From contig NZ_JAFREM010000004.1 of NCBI RefSeq assembly GCF_017377575.1, positions 124,001 through 188,000 of the forward strand: 64,000 nt of DNA, read 5' to 3'. Positions within the stretch are counted from its first letter, which is position 1. Every line of letters begins with the position of its first letter. The notes under the pieces are model-generated. The model worked only from the letters and a program-made list of their open reading frames with translations. It was not told the origin of the DNA and ran no database searches. Below, piece after piece: positions 51,289 to 58,904 of the stretch. Source of the DNA: Candidatus Enterococcus moelleringii (GTDB taxonomy: Bacteria > Bacillota > Bacilli > Lactobacillales > Enterococcaceae). A program made the position numbers and the translations under genes.

Positions 51289-52236
51289 GTGAAGGGAGAA
51301 ACTATTTGTTGGTACTGTGAAACCCCTCTGAATATGCTCAATACTGTAAAACTTATGGACGGTAAAAAGACGTGTGTTGACTGCCACACAATCATTAAGA
51401 AAGATCTGGGGTTGAACTTACTTAATTCAAAGAAAATTGCACTTGAAGAAATCAATAATAGGTATGCTGAAATGGGGAGAGATTTAGAATCCGAGTTTGA
51501 TGCCTTCCGCGCGAAAAAGGAGGATATCAAAAACACTGGTGTCTACATGAAAGTAAATGTCGATATTGTTTCCGGCAGCGCCCCTGCTGCTGTATCTGGT
51601 CGAACTACTATTATGCAATTGAATGATAACCGGCTCGTACTTAACCCGAAAAACCCTGAATTCTATTATCTACTGTCCACAGATTTTAATGGCCCGACTT
51701 ACAAGACAGTATTTGACAGCCACACTTCTGGCGGTTCTACTACAGACTCAGAAACGGACACAGTTAAAAAAGGTAAATCTGGTCGCGTTGCTGCAGGCGC
51801 TGTACTTGGAACAGTATTGTTACCTGGTGTTGGTACAGTAGTTGGTGCATATGCCGGCTCGAAAGGCAAAGAAAAGAAGAAAAAGAAGGGTTTGAAGAAA
51901 ACAAAACACGATAGTAAGACCAGCGAAACTACCCAAGAAATTGAAGTGAAGTCTCTTGCAAAGGTAAATCTCTTGCGGATCTCTGACAATCGTAGAATCA
52001 CATTAACGATAAACGCTGATACCAAAGACTACAACAATCTGCTTTCCTTACAAACTTACGATCCTGGAGAAACACCATCTGAACCCTTAGCAGCTGCGCC
52101 GAAGGAAATATCTGAGCCGGCCAAGCCTATGCAAAGTGTCGTTGCGGAATTAAAGGAATTGAAAGAGTTAGTGGATATGGGGATCTTGACCCAGGAAGAA
52201 TTCGACGCGAAGAAAAAAGAATTGCTTAATTTATAG
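51289..52236 (+). CDS. Zinc-ribbon, glycine-zipper and SHOCT-domain protein
   Basis: Protein of 315 aa, starting at GTG after AAAAGGAG. The N-terminal ribbon has ICWYCETPL and KTCVDCHT (two CxxC pairs, DUF4428-like). The middle region (about 85-155) is not recognised. A glycine-zipper helix (AAGAVLGTVLLPGVGTVVGAYAG) is followed by a lysine-rich run. The C-terminal SHOCT motif is ELKELKELVDMGILTQEEFDAKKKELLNL. This domain set is common in prophage-borne genes near attachment sites. Role unknown; superinfection or membrane function possible. Confidence 0.8.
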   Translation: MKGETICWYCETPLNMLNTVKLMDGKKTCVDCHTIIKKDLGLNLLNSKKIALEEINNRYAEMGRDLESEFDAFRAKKEDIKNTGVYMKVNVDIVSGSAPAAVSGRTTIMQLNDNRLVLNPKNPEFYYLLSTDFNGPTYKTVFDSHTSGGSTTDSETDTVKKGKSGRVAAGAVLGTVLLPGVGTVVGAYAGSKGKEKKKKKGLKKTKHDSKTSETTQEIEVKSLAKVNLLRISDNRRITLTINADTKDYNNLLSLQTYDPGETPSEPLAAAPKEISEPAKPMQSVVAELKELKELVDMGILTQEEFDAKKKELLNL

Positions 52237-52241
52237 AGTGA

Positions 52242-52270
52242 AGCCCCGGCTATCAGCCAGGGCTATTTTT
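52242..52270 (+). terminator. Terminator of the SHOCT-domain gene
   Basis: Stem AGCCCCGGCT/AGCCAGGGCT with a 3-base loop and ATTTTTG. Confidence 0.8.
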
Positions 52271-52461
52271 GATTATATCTTATTCTCGTTTAAGCATCGC
52301 TGCATCTCTTTGACGCAATCTGAAACTGAACTGATTTCCCCATCCCCATTCGCTGCTGAAGCGCCGTGAACGTTTTAAGACCAATGTAATCGTTCAGTCA
52401 CTAGGAGTTTTTGCAAAGCTCTAACAGCATTCGAGCCACAAACGCCAGTTTGTCATGGCAG

Positions 52462-52476
52462 TCCCTCCTGGCACGT
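52462..52476 (+). repeat. attR-like copy of the tRNA-Arg 3' end
   Basis: Second copy of TCCCTCCTGGCACGT. The rest of the tRNA is not duplicated. Confidence 0.7.
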
Positions 52477-52498
52477 CAAAACATTATACGAGTTAAGA

Positions 52499-52537
52499 AT
52501 CTGTTAACGGACTTTTAAGTCTGCTAACAGATTTTTT
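52499..52537 (+). terminator. Terminator beyond the right att-like repeat
   Basis: Near-perfect 17-bp stem starting AATCTGTTAACGGACTT, then six T residues. The only gene it could have served before the insertion is tRNA-Arg. Confidence 0.8.
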
Positions 52538-52654
52538 CGTTTACTCAAAAGTTCACCCCCCGTTTTCCAAACGCTTCTTTCCTGTAGGTTTATCAATTCA
52601 GATTGCATAAAGAATTTTAAAACCTATTTGTAGTGAATGTGTTCATTTTCACAA

Positions 52655-52683
52655 TTGAGAAAAGGCTTTCATTTTGATATACT
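52655..52683 (+). promoter_or_regulatory. Promoter of the SDR gene
   Basis: TTGAGA (52655-52660) and TATACT (52678-52683), 17-bp spacer. An imperfect repeat TGAATGTGTTCA lies just upstream. Confidence 0.7.
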
Positions 52684-52715
52684 AAAATGGTAAAACTAGT
52701 AAGGAGGAGATTTTT

Positions 52716-53474
52716 TTGAAAAATTATTTGGATTTAACTGGGCGGGTTGCTGTTGTTACAGGTGCATCTTCAGGGTTAGGCCGCGAATATGCGAAAGCTT
52801 TAGCAGAAAACGGAGCAAAAGTAGCTGTTATGGCTCGTCGACTTGAACGTTTAGAAGAAGTAAAAAATGAAATTGAAGCCGCAGGTGGAGAATGTCTGCC
52901 CGTTCGTTTAGATGTTACTGACGAAGCAGGCGTAGTTGAAGCTGTTCAAAAAGTAGTGGATCATTTTGGCAAAATCGATATCTTAGTCAATAACGCAGGA
53001 TCGATTCAAGTGACACCATCCGTTGACTTAACCTTAGCCGATTGGCAACAAGTAGTGGATGTCAGCTTAACCGGCTACTTCCTAATGGCTCGCGAAGTCG
53101 GCAAAAATATGATCGAAAATAAATACGGTCGGATTATCAACACCGGTTCTATGTTTGGTATCATCGCCGGCATGCAAATGCCGAACTTAGCCTACAATTC
53201 AACAAAAGGCGCCGTACCAAACTTCACTCGCAGTCTGGCTCAAGAATGGGCGCAATACAACATTACCGTCAACGCCATCGCACCAGGTATGTTCCCAAGC
53301 GAAATGATGGTGGTCGATGAATCAGTGGAACAATTATTACAATTCCGTACACCAATCGGACGTGCTGGAAAAATCGAAGAGCTTCTAGGACAATTATTAC
53401 TATTTGCTTCTGAAAATTCTTCATATACAACAGGACAAACCATTGCTATTGATGGCGGTTGGACTGCGGTTTAG
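52716..53474 (+). CDS. Short-chain dehydrogenase/reductase
   Basis: NAD(P)-dependent oxidoreductase of 252 aa. Cofactor motif VVTGASSGLGREYA, LVNNAGSI, and the catalytic Ser/Tyr/Lys in NTGSMFG and AYNSTKGAV; C-terminus TTGQTIAIDGGWTAV. Similar to gluconate 5-dehydrogenase or 3-oxoacyl-ACP reductase-like enzymes; substrate not determined. Starts with TTG after AAGGAGGAG. Monocistronic. Confidence 0.92.
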   Translation: MKNYLDLTGRVAVVTGASSGLGREYAKALAENGAKVAVMARRLERLEEVKNEIEAAGGECLPVRLDVTDEAGVVEAVQKVVDHFGKIDILVNNAGSIQVTPSVDLTLADWQQVVDVSLTGYFLMAREVGKNMIENKYGRIINTGSMFGIIAGMQMPNLAYNSTKGAVPNFTRSLAQEWAQYNITVNAIAPGMFPSEMMVVDESVEQLLQFRTPIGRAGKIEELLGQLLLFASENSSYTTGQTIAIDGGWTAV

Positions 53475-53508
53475 ACAGAATTTAAATTCGTTACTTTAAC
53501 AAAACAAA

Positions 53509-53550
53509 CACCGGTGGAAGGAAATTAAAACTCCTTCTCCGGTGCTTTTT
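53509..53550 (+). terminator. Terminator of the SDR gene
   Basis: Stem CACCGGTGGAAGGA / TCCTTCTCCGGTG followed by CTTTTTAG; probably shared with the convergent RpiR gene. Confidence 0.82.
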
Positions 53551-53570
53551 AGTTTATTTACCTAACTCTC

Positions 53571-54326
53571 TTACTCATCAAACAAAACAAATTCCCGATA
53601 CTTACGAGCTAAAATAGCCAAAATGATATTCAAGCCCACCATTGAACTACCCCCGCTAACCACCGGACTTGGCAGATCTGTAATTTCATAATACAGTTGA
53701 AAATCGGCAGCCTCGCTCAGAAAGCTTTTCCCAAATGAAGTTATGCTGCAAATGGGAACCTTGTTCATTTCTAAATTTCGAATCGTATTCTTAATCGCAG
53801 GTGTGTCGCCGCCCAACGAGGTCACAATCACTAAATCTTCTGCGGTCAACGTGTGACTGATCATTTCAAAATTGGTTTCACCGGAAATCAAAAAGTTCGG
53901 TCGGCCAGATAAAAACAAATCATTGGAAAAATCCTTCGTGTAATTGTTTTGGGTAAAGCCAGTGGCATACAGATGCAGCTGGTTTGCCTGTTTAATTTTA
54001 TCTAACAAAGGTTGGAAATTCGTTTGTTCCGCGTATTGAAACGTCTGATCGATTTCTTTTTTTAACGAAGCAACTAAATCGGTGGGAGCAATGGTACTTT
54101 GCATCAGGGACTCCTCAATGGAATACTTCATGTCGGAAAATCCGCGAAACCCTAATTTCTTGGCTAAACGCAGAACCGAGCTTTTGGAAGACAATAAGAG
54201 ATCCCCTAATTCAACAATCGAAAGCTTGATTACCTCTTGGCGATGGTTGCGGATATAGTAAATCATTTCCTGTTCATTTTCTGACAGCGCCTCATAATTC
54301 ACTTTAATATGTTGGTCGAAATTCAT
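53571..54326 (-). CDS. RpiR-family transcriptional regulator
   Basis: Regulator of 251 aa: an N-terminal RpiR HTH (about 1-75, SIVELGDLLLSSKSSVLRLAKKLGFRGFSDMKY) and a SIS sugar-phosphate domain (about 100-230, LHLYATGFTQNNYTKDF). It likely senses the sugar phosphate from the adjacent PTS. ATG at 54326 has GAGGGG at a suitable distance; the GTG 6 bases earlier is too close. Confidence 0.9.
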   Translation of the reverse strand: MNFDQHIKVNYEALSENEQEMIYYIRNHRQEVIKLSIVELGDLLLSSKSSVLRLAKKLGFRGFSDMKYSIEESLMQSTIAPTDLVASLKKEIDQTFQYAEQTNFQPLLDKIKQANQLHLYATGFTQNNYTKDFSNDLFLSGRPNFLISGETNFEMISHTLTAEDLVIVTSLGGDTPAIKNTIRNLEMNKVPICSITSFGKSFLSEAADFQLYYEITDLPSPVVSGGSSMVGLNIILAILARKYREFVLFDE

Positions 54327-54404
54327 CAGCACCAGCCCCTCTCTTCTTTAATACTAGAAAAAAACCTGCGAGAAATCAAGGAGATTCTCACAGGCTGACA
54401 AAAG

Positions 54405-56081
54405 CTAGGTTAAATGGTAAACAACTGCTTCATAAGGTCGCAGCGGCATCTCGGCAATCAGCTGAGTTGCTGTGTCTGAATAATTACTAATCAGCAAGGC
54501 TGATTCTTTTTCCAACAACTCCTGCGGCACACGGACATTCACCTTGTCTTTACTAAAGGAACAAAGAACTAATAAGGTTTCATCTTGATAAGTTCGCAGA
54601 TAACTGTAAACCGCCGAATCCTCTTCATTTATTAATTGGTACTCTCCCAATTGAATAATCGGATACTCCTTCCGCAGGGCAATCAATTTTTGATAGTGAT
54701 AAAAGATCGAATTGGGATCAGCTAATGTCGATTCCACATTAATCCTGCGATTATCTGGTGAATAAGCAATCCATGGCTTGGCCTCAGAAAACCCGCTATT
54801 GGCTTCCCCATTCCAAGGCATTGGTGTCCGCGCATTGTCCCGAGACTTCAAATAGACGGCTCTGTTTATATCTTCCGGCGCCTCACCTGCTGCGGTCATT
54901 TCTTGATAAAAATAGTTGGTCTCAATATCTTGATACTCGGAAATGTCGGTAAAAGGTACATTTTTCATCCCCAATTCTTCCCCTTGGAAAATAAAAGGTG
55001 TCCCCTTCATCATATGCAAAAGCGTCCCCAACATTTTTGCGGATACTTCCCGATACTCACCATCATCGCCAAAACGGGTGACTGCCCGCGGCTGATCATG
55101 GTTGCTCCAATATAAAGAATTCCACCCATGAGCTAATTGATTCTGCCATTCCGTCAAGGTGTTGCGCAAATCACTCAATTTGAAGCGAATATCTGAAAAT
55201 TTGCCAAACTTGCCATAGTCCAAATGCATATGGTCAAAATGGAAAACCATATTTAATTCTTCTCGCTCAGGAAAAGTATAAAGCTGCGCTTGAGTGCTGT
55301 TGGTATTGGGAGTCTCCCCCACGGTCATCACATCGTAATGGCTTAAAACTTCTTGATTCATTTCGTGAAGAAATTCATGCACCCGCGGGCCATTTGAAGC
55401 ACCGGCATAATAGGATTTCGTATAAGCCAAGGTACCTGGTGCATCCGGATATGCCGGATCTTTGCTAATCAAACTAATTACGTCCATGCGGAACCCATCG
55501 ATCCCCAGCTCAAACCACTTGCGCATCATGTTATAGATTTCCTGACGAACCGTTTCGTTTTCCCAGTTTAAATCAGGCTGTTCCTTGGCAAAGCAGTGAA
55601 GATAATACTGATTGCGGCTTTCCACATATTCCCAAGCCGGCCCGCCAAAGGTTGAACCCCAATTATTGGGAGCAGACCCGTCTGGTTTAGGATCTTTCCA
55701 GATGTAATAATCAGCATAAGGATTCTCCTGATCTTCTTTAGAGGCCAAAAACCATTTATGCAAATCGCTGGTATGATTAACCACCAAGTCTAAGATAATC
55801 CGAATATTTAACTGATGTGCTTGGTCCAATAACTCCTTAAAATCCTCCATCGTGCCATACTGGGGCAGAATCTTTTCATAGTCAGCGATGTCGTACCCAT
55901 TATCAACCAAAGGCGAATCAAAAATCGGATTCAACCAAATCACATCAATACCTAGCTTAGCTAGATACGGCAGCTTTTCAATAATCCCTTGGAAGTCACC
56001 AATACCATCATTGTTGCTGTCTTTAAAGCTTTGAGGATACACTTGATAGACGACACTATTTTTCCACCATTCAGCTGTCAT
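54405..56081 (-). CDS. GH13 alpha-glucosidase (oligo-1,6-glucosidase type)
   Basis: Cytoplasmic glycosidase of 558 aa with an (alpha/beta)8 barrel. Region I is DLVVNHTS; nucleophile Asp in GIDGFRMDVISLISK; acid Glu in MTVGETPNTNS; and third acid in WSNHDQPRAVTRFGDDG. Val after the nucleophile is typical of alpha-1,6-specific members. It overlaps the IIA gene by 1 bp, so the substrate is probably a phosphorylated or intact alpha-glucoside taken up by this PTS. Confidence 0.93.
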   Translation of the reverse strand: MTAEWWKNSVVYQVYPQSFKDSNNDGIGDFQGIIEKLPYLAKLGIDVIWLNPIFDSPLVDNGYDIADYEKILPQYGTMEDFKELLDQAHQLNIRIILDLVVNHTSDLHKWFLASKEDQENPYADYYIWKDPKPDGSAPNNWGSTFGGPAWEYVESRNQYYLHCFAKEQPDLNWENETVRQEIYNMMRKWFELGIDGFRMDVISLISKDPAYPDAPGTLAYTKSYYAGASNGPRVHEFLHEMNQEVLSHYDVMTVGETPNTNSTQAQLYTFPEREELNMVFHFDHMHLDYGKFGKFSDIRFKLSDLRNTLTEWQNQLAHGWNSLYWSNHDQPRAVTRFGDDGEYREVSAKMLGTLLHMMKGTPFIFQGEELGMKNVPFTDISEYQDIETNYFYQEMTAAGEAPEDINRAVYLKSRDNARTPMPWNGEANSGFSEAKPWIAYSPDNRRINVESTLADPNSIFYHYQKLIALRKEYPIIQLGEYQLINEEDSAVYSYLRTYQDETLLVLCSFSKDKVNVRVPQELLEKESALLISNYSDTATQLIAEMPLRPYEAVVYHLT

Positions 56082-56500
56082 TATTCATCATCCTCATCCA
56101 TTGTTTGTTCAGCTAAATAATCATTCACATAAACGACCTGCTGCTGGCCCTCTTGAATAGCGCCCCTTAATTGTTCCGGATCGATAGCCGCATCCCCTAA
56201 TGGAAGCAAGCAAGACATAATTACCGGCAAATTCATCCCAGCAATCAGATGAATATTGGGCTGGGCTAAATATTTGGTAAAGTTTTGATTGACCGAACCT
56301 CCCATCAAGTCGGTGAAAATAATTGCTTCATCCGCTTCCGAAACATCTGCTAACGCAGCATCGATTTCTTCGTTGACCGGTGTGTTTGTGGTGTACGCCG
56401 CAATTGTGGTAACTTCTCCCACAGTCGGCATAATATATTCCAAAGTATCTTTCATTCCTACAGCCAAGTTGTGGTGGCTGGCTAAAATAATTTTTCGCAT
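56081..56500 (-). CDS. PTS mannose-family EIIA component
   Basis: Soluble EIIA of 139 aa; phospho-His in ILASHHNLAVGM (about residue 9), followed by FTDLMGGSVNQNF and GMNLPVIMSCLL. The C-terminus is acidic (TMDEDDE). ATG at 56500 follows GGGAG; the frame is open further upstream. It is a separate protein here, unlike the IIAB fusion of the first PTS. Confidence 0.9.
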   Translation of the reverse strand: MRKIILASHHNLAVGMKDTLEYIMPTVGEVTTIAAYTTNTPVNEEIDAALADVSEADEAIIFTDLMGGSVNQNFTKYLAQPNIHLIAGMNLPVIMSCLLPLGDAAIDPEQLRGAIQEGQQQVVYVNDYLAEQTMDEDDE

Positions 56501-56542
56501 AAGCTGCTCCCTTTTTTCAAAATACAAGTACCTATATTTTTA

Positions 56543-57352
56543 TTAAACGCTCAAAACACCAAAGAATGACAAAACTAAAGCTAAGATAATTACGGCAAAG
56601 ATAATTTGGATCACGGTCATTTTTTTAGATGCAATTAATTTATAAACCGCAATCGTTAGTAGTGCCGGAAGCAGCGCTGGCATAATGCTGTCTAAAATTT
56701 CAGATTGAATCGGTAATTCGACTTTCCCAGATTGAAAGACTAACCCGACATTGATTTTAACAACCGATGGAATCAAGGCACCCACTACGGTCAAACCCAT
56801 GACTGAAGCCGCTTCGGTAAAGACCGATATCTTTTCTCCCAACACCGTCACTAATTTAATTCCCGAAGTGTAGCCAATGGAGAACAATTTGAAGCGGAAG
56901 AACAAGAAGAAAATATTCAGCAGTAACCAGATAATCGCCCCAGTCGGATTGCCTTCCAGTCCCATATAAGCCGCAATTGAACCCATGATAGTTGGATACA
57001 GAACCCAAACCAACGTATCGCCCACTCCAGCTAAGGGTCCCATCATCCCGGTTTTAAAGTTTTGGACTGCTTCTAAAGAATCCACGCCGTCTTTTTCTTC
57101 CATAGCTAAGCTGGCACCTAATAACAAGTTCGCCATCCATGTAGTTGTGTTGAAATATTTAAACTGATTGTTTAAGGAAGCCACATAATCCTCATCATTC
57201 GGATGAATTTTGCGCAACGCTTTTTCCAGTCCATAAACAACGGCTGGTCCCTGCTGATTTTCATAGTTGAAAATGTTGCAAGCCATAAACATATAGCGGA
57301 AAGCTGCTTGATTAATATCTTTTTTAGTTAGTTTTGTTTCGGGATTATTCAT
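56543..57352 (-). CDS. PTS mannose-family EIID component
   Basis: Membrane subunit of 269 aa: LTKKDINQAAFRYMFMACNIFNYE at the start and MMGPLAGVGDTLVWVLYPTIMG in the middle. The final helix is at the C-terminus. ATG at 57352 has GAAGGAG upstream and overlaps the IIC stop by 8 bp. Divergent from the mpt EIID, so probably a different sugar. Confidence 0.93.
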   Translation of the reverse strand: MNNPETKLTKKDINQAAFRYMFMACNIFNYENQQGPAVVYGLEKALRKIHPNDEDYVASLNNQFKYFNTTTWMANLLLGASLAMEEKDGVDSLEAVQNFKTGMMGPLAGVGDTLVWVLYPTIMGSIAAYMGLEGNPTGAIIWLLLNIFFLFFRFKLFSIGYTSGIKLVTVLGEKISVFTEAASVMGLTVVGALIPSVVKINVGLVFQSGKVELPIQSEILDSIMPALLPALLTIAVYKLIASKKMTVIQIIFAVIILALVLSFFGVLSV

Positions 57353-58145
57353 CAAAGTCATCTCCTTCGTCAACGGTGCCGACTTCAGTTGCCACACCTG
57401 GGGTACCCTTTTTCATTTCAGTTGTAAAGAAGTAATACGCCAAGGCGAAACCGATAATTGACACACCTAAGATCGGTAAGTTCAGGTAAGCCGCCAAAAC
57501 GAAACCGATTAATAACATCGTTAGATATTTTTTAACTGGCATTACTTGCAGCAGCAGAGCAATCCCGACAACCGGCAGCATACCGCCGGCAATAGACAAG
57601 CCATCCGTAAACCATTCTGGTACAAAATTCAAAATCAAATTGACAATACGATCTCCGAAAATTACACACAAAGCCGTAGGTACTGCGGTTGATAAACCAA
57701 AAATGACTGGCCCTAACCATAAAATCCGATTCATCTTTTTAAAGTTCATTTTATTCGCTGCACTTTGCGCCGCATGAGTCACATAAGTGTTCAAGATTTT
57801 TGCCAAAACATCCAATTGAATTCCAAGCATTCCCACTGGAACACCGACTGCTAAAGCAACAGCTTTGGCTTCTTCAATATTATTGGTGGTGCGAATCGCC
57901 ACATAGATACCGACTAAAGCAGCTAGTCCCCAGTTAGGCACCGATGAACCACCGATATTTGCCACACCCAACGCCATCAACTGAAAGGTTCCGCCGATAA
58001 CCATCGCTGTTGTCATATCTCCCATAATAATTCCTGCAAACAACGCCACCATAATCGGAAACCACGTTGTTACCACCAGACCTTGCTGGTCCCAAACCAT
58101 CCAAACAGATAGTGCTATGATTAATATTCCTTGAATAATTTCCAT
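57345..58145 (-). CDS. PTS mannose-family EIIC component
   Basis: Membrane subunit of 266 aa with GGTFQMALG-type motif GGTFQLMALGVANIGGSSVPNW and GLSIAGGMLPVVGIALLL. The C-terminus is acidic (VGTVDEGDDFDE). It follows the IIB gene by 15 bp. Confidence 0.93.
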   Translation of the reverse strand: MEIIQGILIIALSVWMVWDQQGLVVTTWFPIMVALFAGIIMGDMTTAMVIGGTFQLMALGVANIGGSSVPNWGLAALVGIYVAIRTTNNIEEAKAVALAVGVPVGMLGIQLDVLAKILNTYVTHAAQSAANKMNFKKMNRILWLGPVIFGLSTAVPTALCVIFGDRIVNLILNFVPEWFTDGLSIAGGMLPVVGIALLLQVMPVKKYLTMLLIGFVLAAYLNLPILGVSIIGFALAYYFFTTEMKKGTPGVATEVGTVDEGDDFDE

Positions 58146-58160
58146 CAGATTGTCCCCTTA

Positions 58161-58637
58161 CTATTTAATGTATGTTGCTAAACTTTCTTCTTGATCGCCT
58201 GGGACAAAGTGGAAGGTTACCGGAATTCCCATTGCTTCTAATTTTTTCAAGTCATCAATTTCTTTTTGATCCACCGAAACCATCTTTTTCACTGTTTCTT
58301 TGCCTTCGCCATCAAAAATGATCCCAATATTAACTTTCGGAATTTTGACACCGCCTTCAGCTAAGCGAATCAGCGTTTCCGGTTCCCGTACAATCATGAA
58401 GACGTTGTGACTGTCATACTTGCCTTGGTTAAAATTAATAATCGCTGTCTCAACATCGATAATTGACATGCCGGTACCAGCTGGCTTGCTCATTCGCATC
58501 GCTGCCTTTTGCACTTCATCTTTGCAGACTTCGTCGTCAACGACCATTAACCGTTTTGCCTTAGTTGCCCCAGCCCACTGTGTTACGACAATTCCGTGAA
58601 TTAAACGTTGATCGATTCTTGCTAATACTAGTCCCAT
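58161..58637 (-). CDS. PTS mannose-family EIIB component
   Basis: Soluble EIIB of 158 aa; phospho-His in ARIDQRLIHGIVVTQW (about residue 15). First gene of the IIB-IIC-IID-IIA-glucosidase operon. GGGAG precedes the ATG. Confidence 0.93.
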   Translation of the reverse strand: MGLVLARIDQRLIHGIVVTQWAGATKAKRLMVVDDEVCKDEVQKAAMRMSKPAGTGMSIIDVETAIINFNQGKYDSHNVFMIVREPETLIRLAEGGVKIPKVNIGIIFDGEGKETVKKMVSVDQKEIDDLKKLEAMGIPVTFHFVPGDQEESLATYIK

Positions 58638-58691
58638 ATTATTTATCTCCCTTTTTTAAATCCGCTTTTTAGTTAAGCGATTTTTGTTTTT

Positions 58692-58705
58692 TGTGATCGT
58701 TTACA
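58692..58705. promoter_or_regulatory. cre (CcpA site) at the alpha-glucoside PTS promoter
   Basis: TGTAAACGATCACA on the minus strand fits TGNAANCGNNNNCA exactly, just downstream of the -10 box. Confidence 0.75.
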
Positions 58706-58711
58706 AGTTGA

Positions 58712-58740
58712 AGTATAGAGCCAAAAACTGCCCGAAACAA
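58712..58740 (-). promoter_or_regulatory. Promoter of the alpha-glucoside PTS operon
   Basis: TTGTTT (58735-58740) and TATACT (58712-58717) with a 17-bp spacer on the minus strand. No sigma-54 pattern is present, unlike the other mannose-family PTS. Confidence 0.65.
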
Positions 58741-58763
58741 TAGTTTGAAGCCTTTCTGGGAAA

Positions 58764-58811
58764 CGCCTGTTTTTCTTGGTATAAGTGTCAAACAGGCGGG
58801 AAATTTCCCGC
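58764..58811. repeat. Inverted repeats upstream of the PTS promoter
   Basis: CGCCTGTTT (58764-58772) pairs with AAACAGGCG (58790-58798); overlapping it is a 16-bp perfect palindrome GCGGGAAATTTCCCGC (58796-58811). Either could be the RpiR operator; the region to 58904 holds no gene and no clear metH terminator. Confidence 0.5.
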
Positions 58812-58904
58812 AGAAATATCTAGACAGCAAAAAGACACCTCAAAACAGCTCCGCCCCTAAAGACTTCACCGTTTCAAGATGCCCGTTCTACTATTTAATT
58901 CCTA

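Larger units (their letters stand above)
50878..52476. mobile_element. 1.6-kb insertion or integrative-element remnant at tRNA-Arg
   Basis: Bounded by the 15-bp direct repeat. It contains a tandem 11-bp repeat near the tRNA side and one cargo gene (51289-52236) with a terminator. No integrase is present. A hairpin terminator suited to the tRNA sits just beyond the right repeat, as if displaced. Either a deletion remnant of a prophage/island or a satellite moved in trans. Confidence 0.55.
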
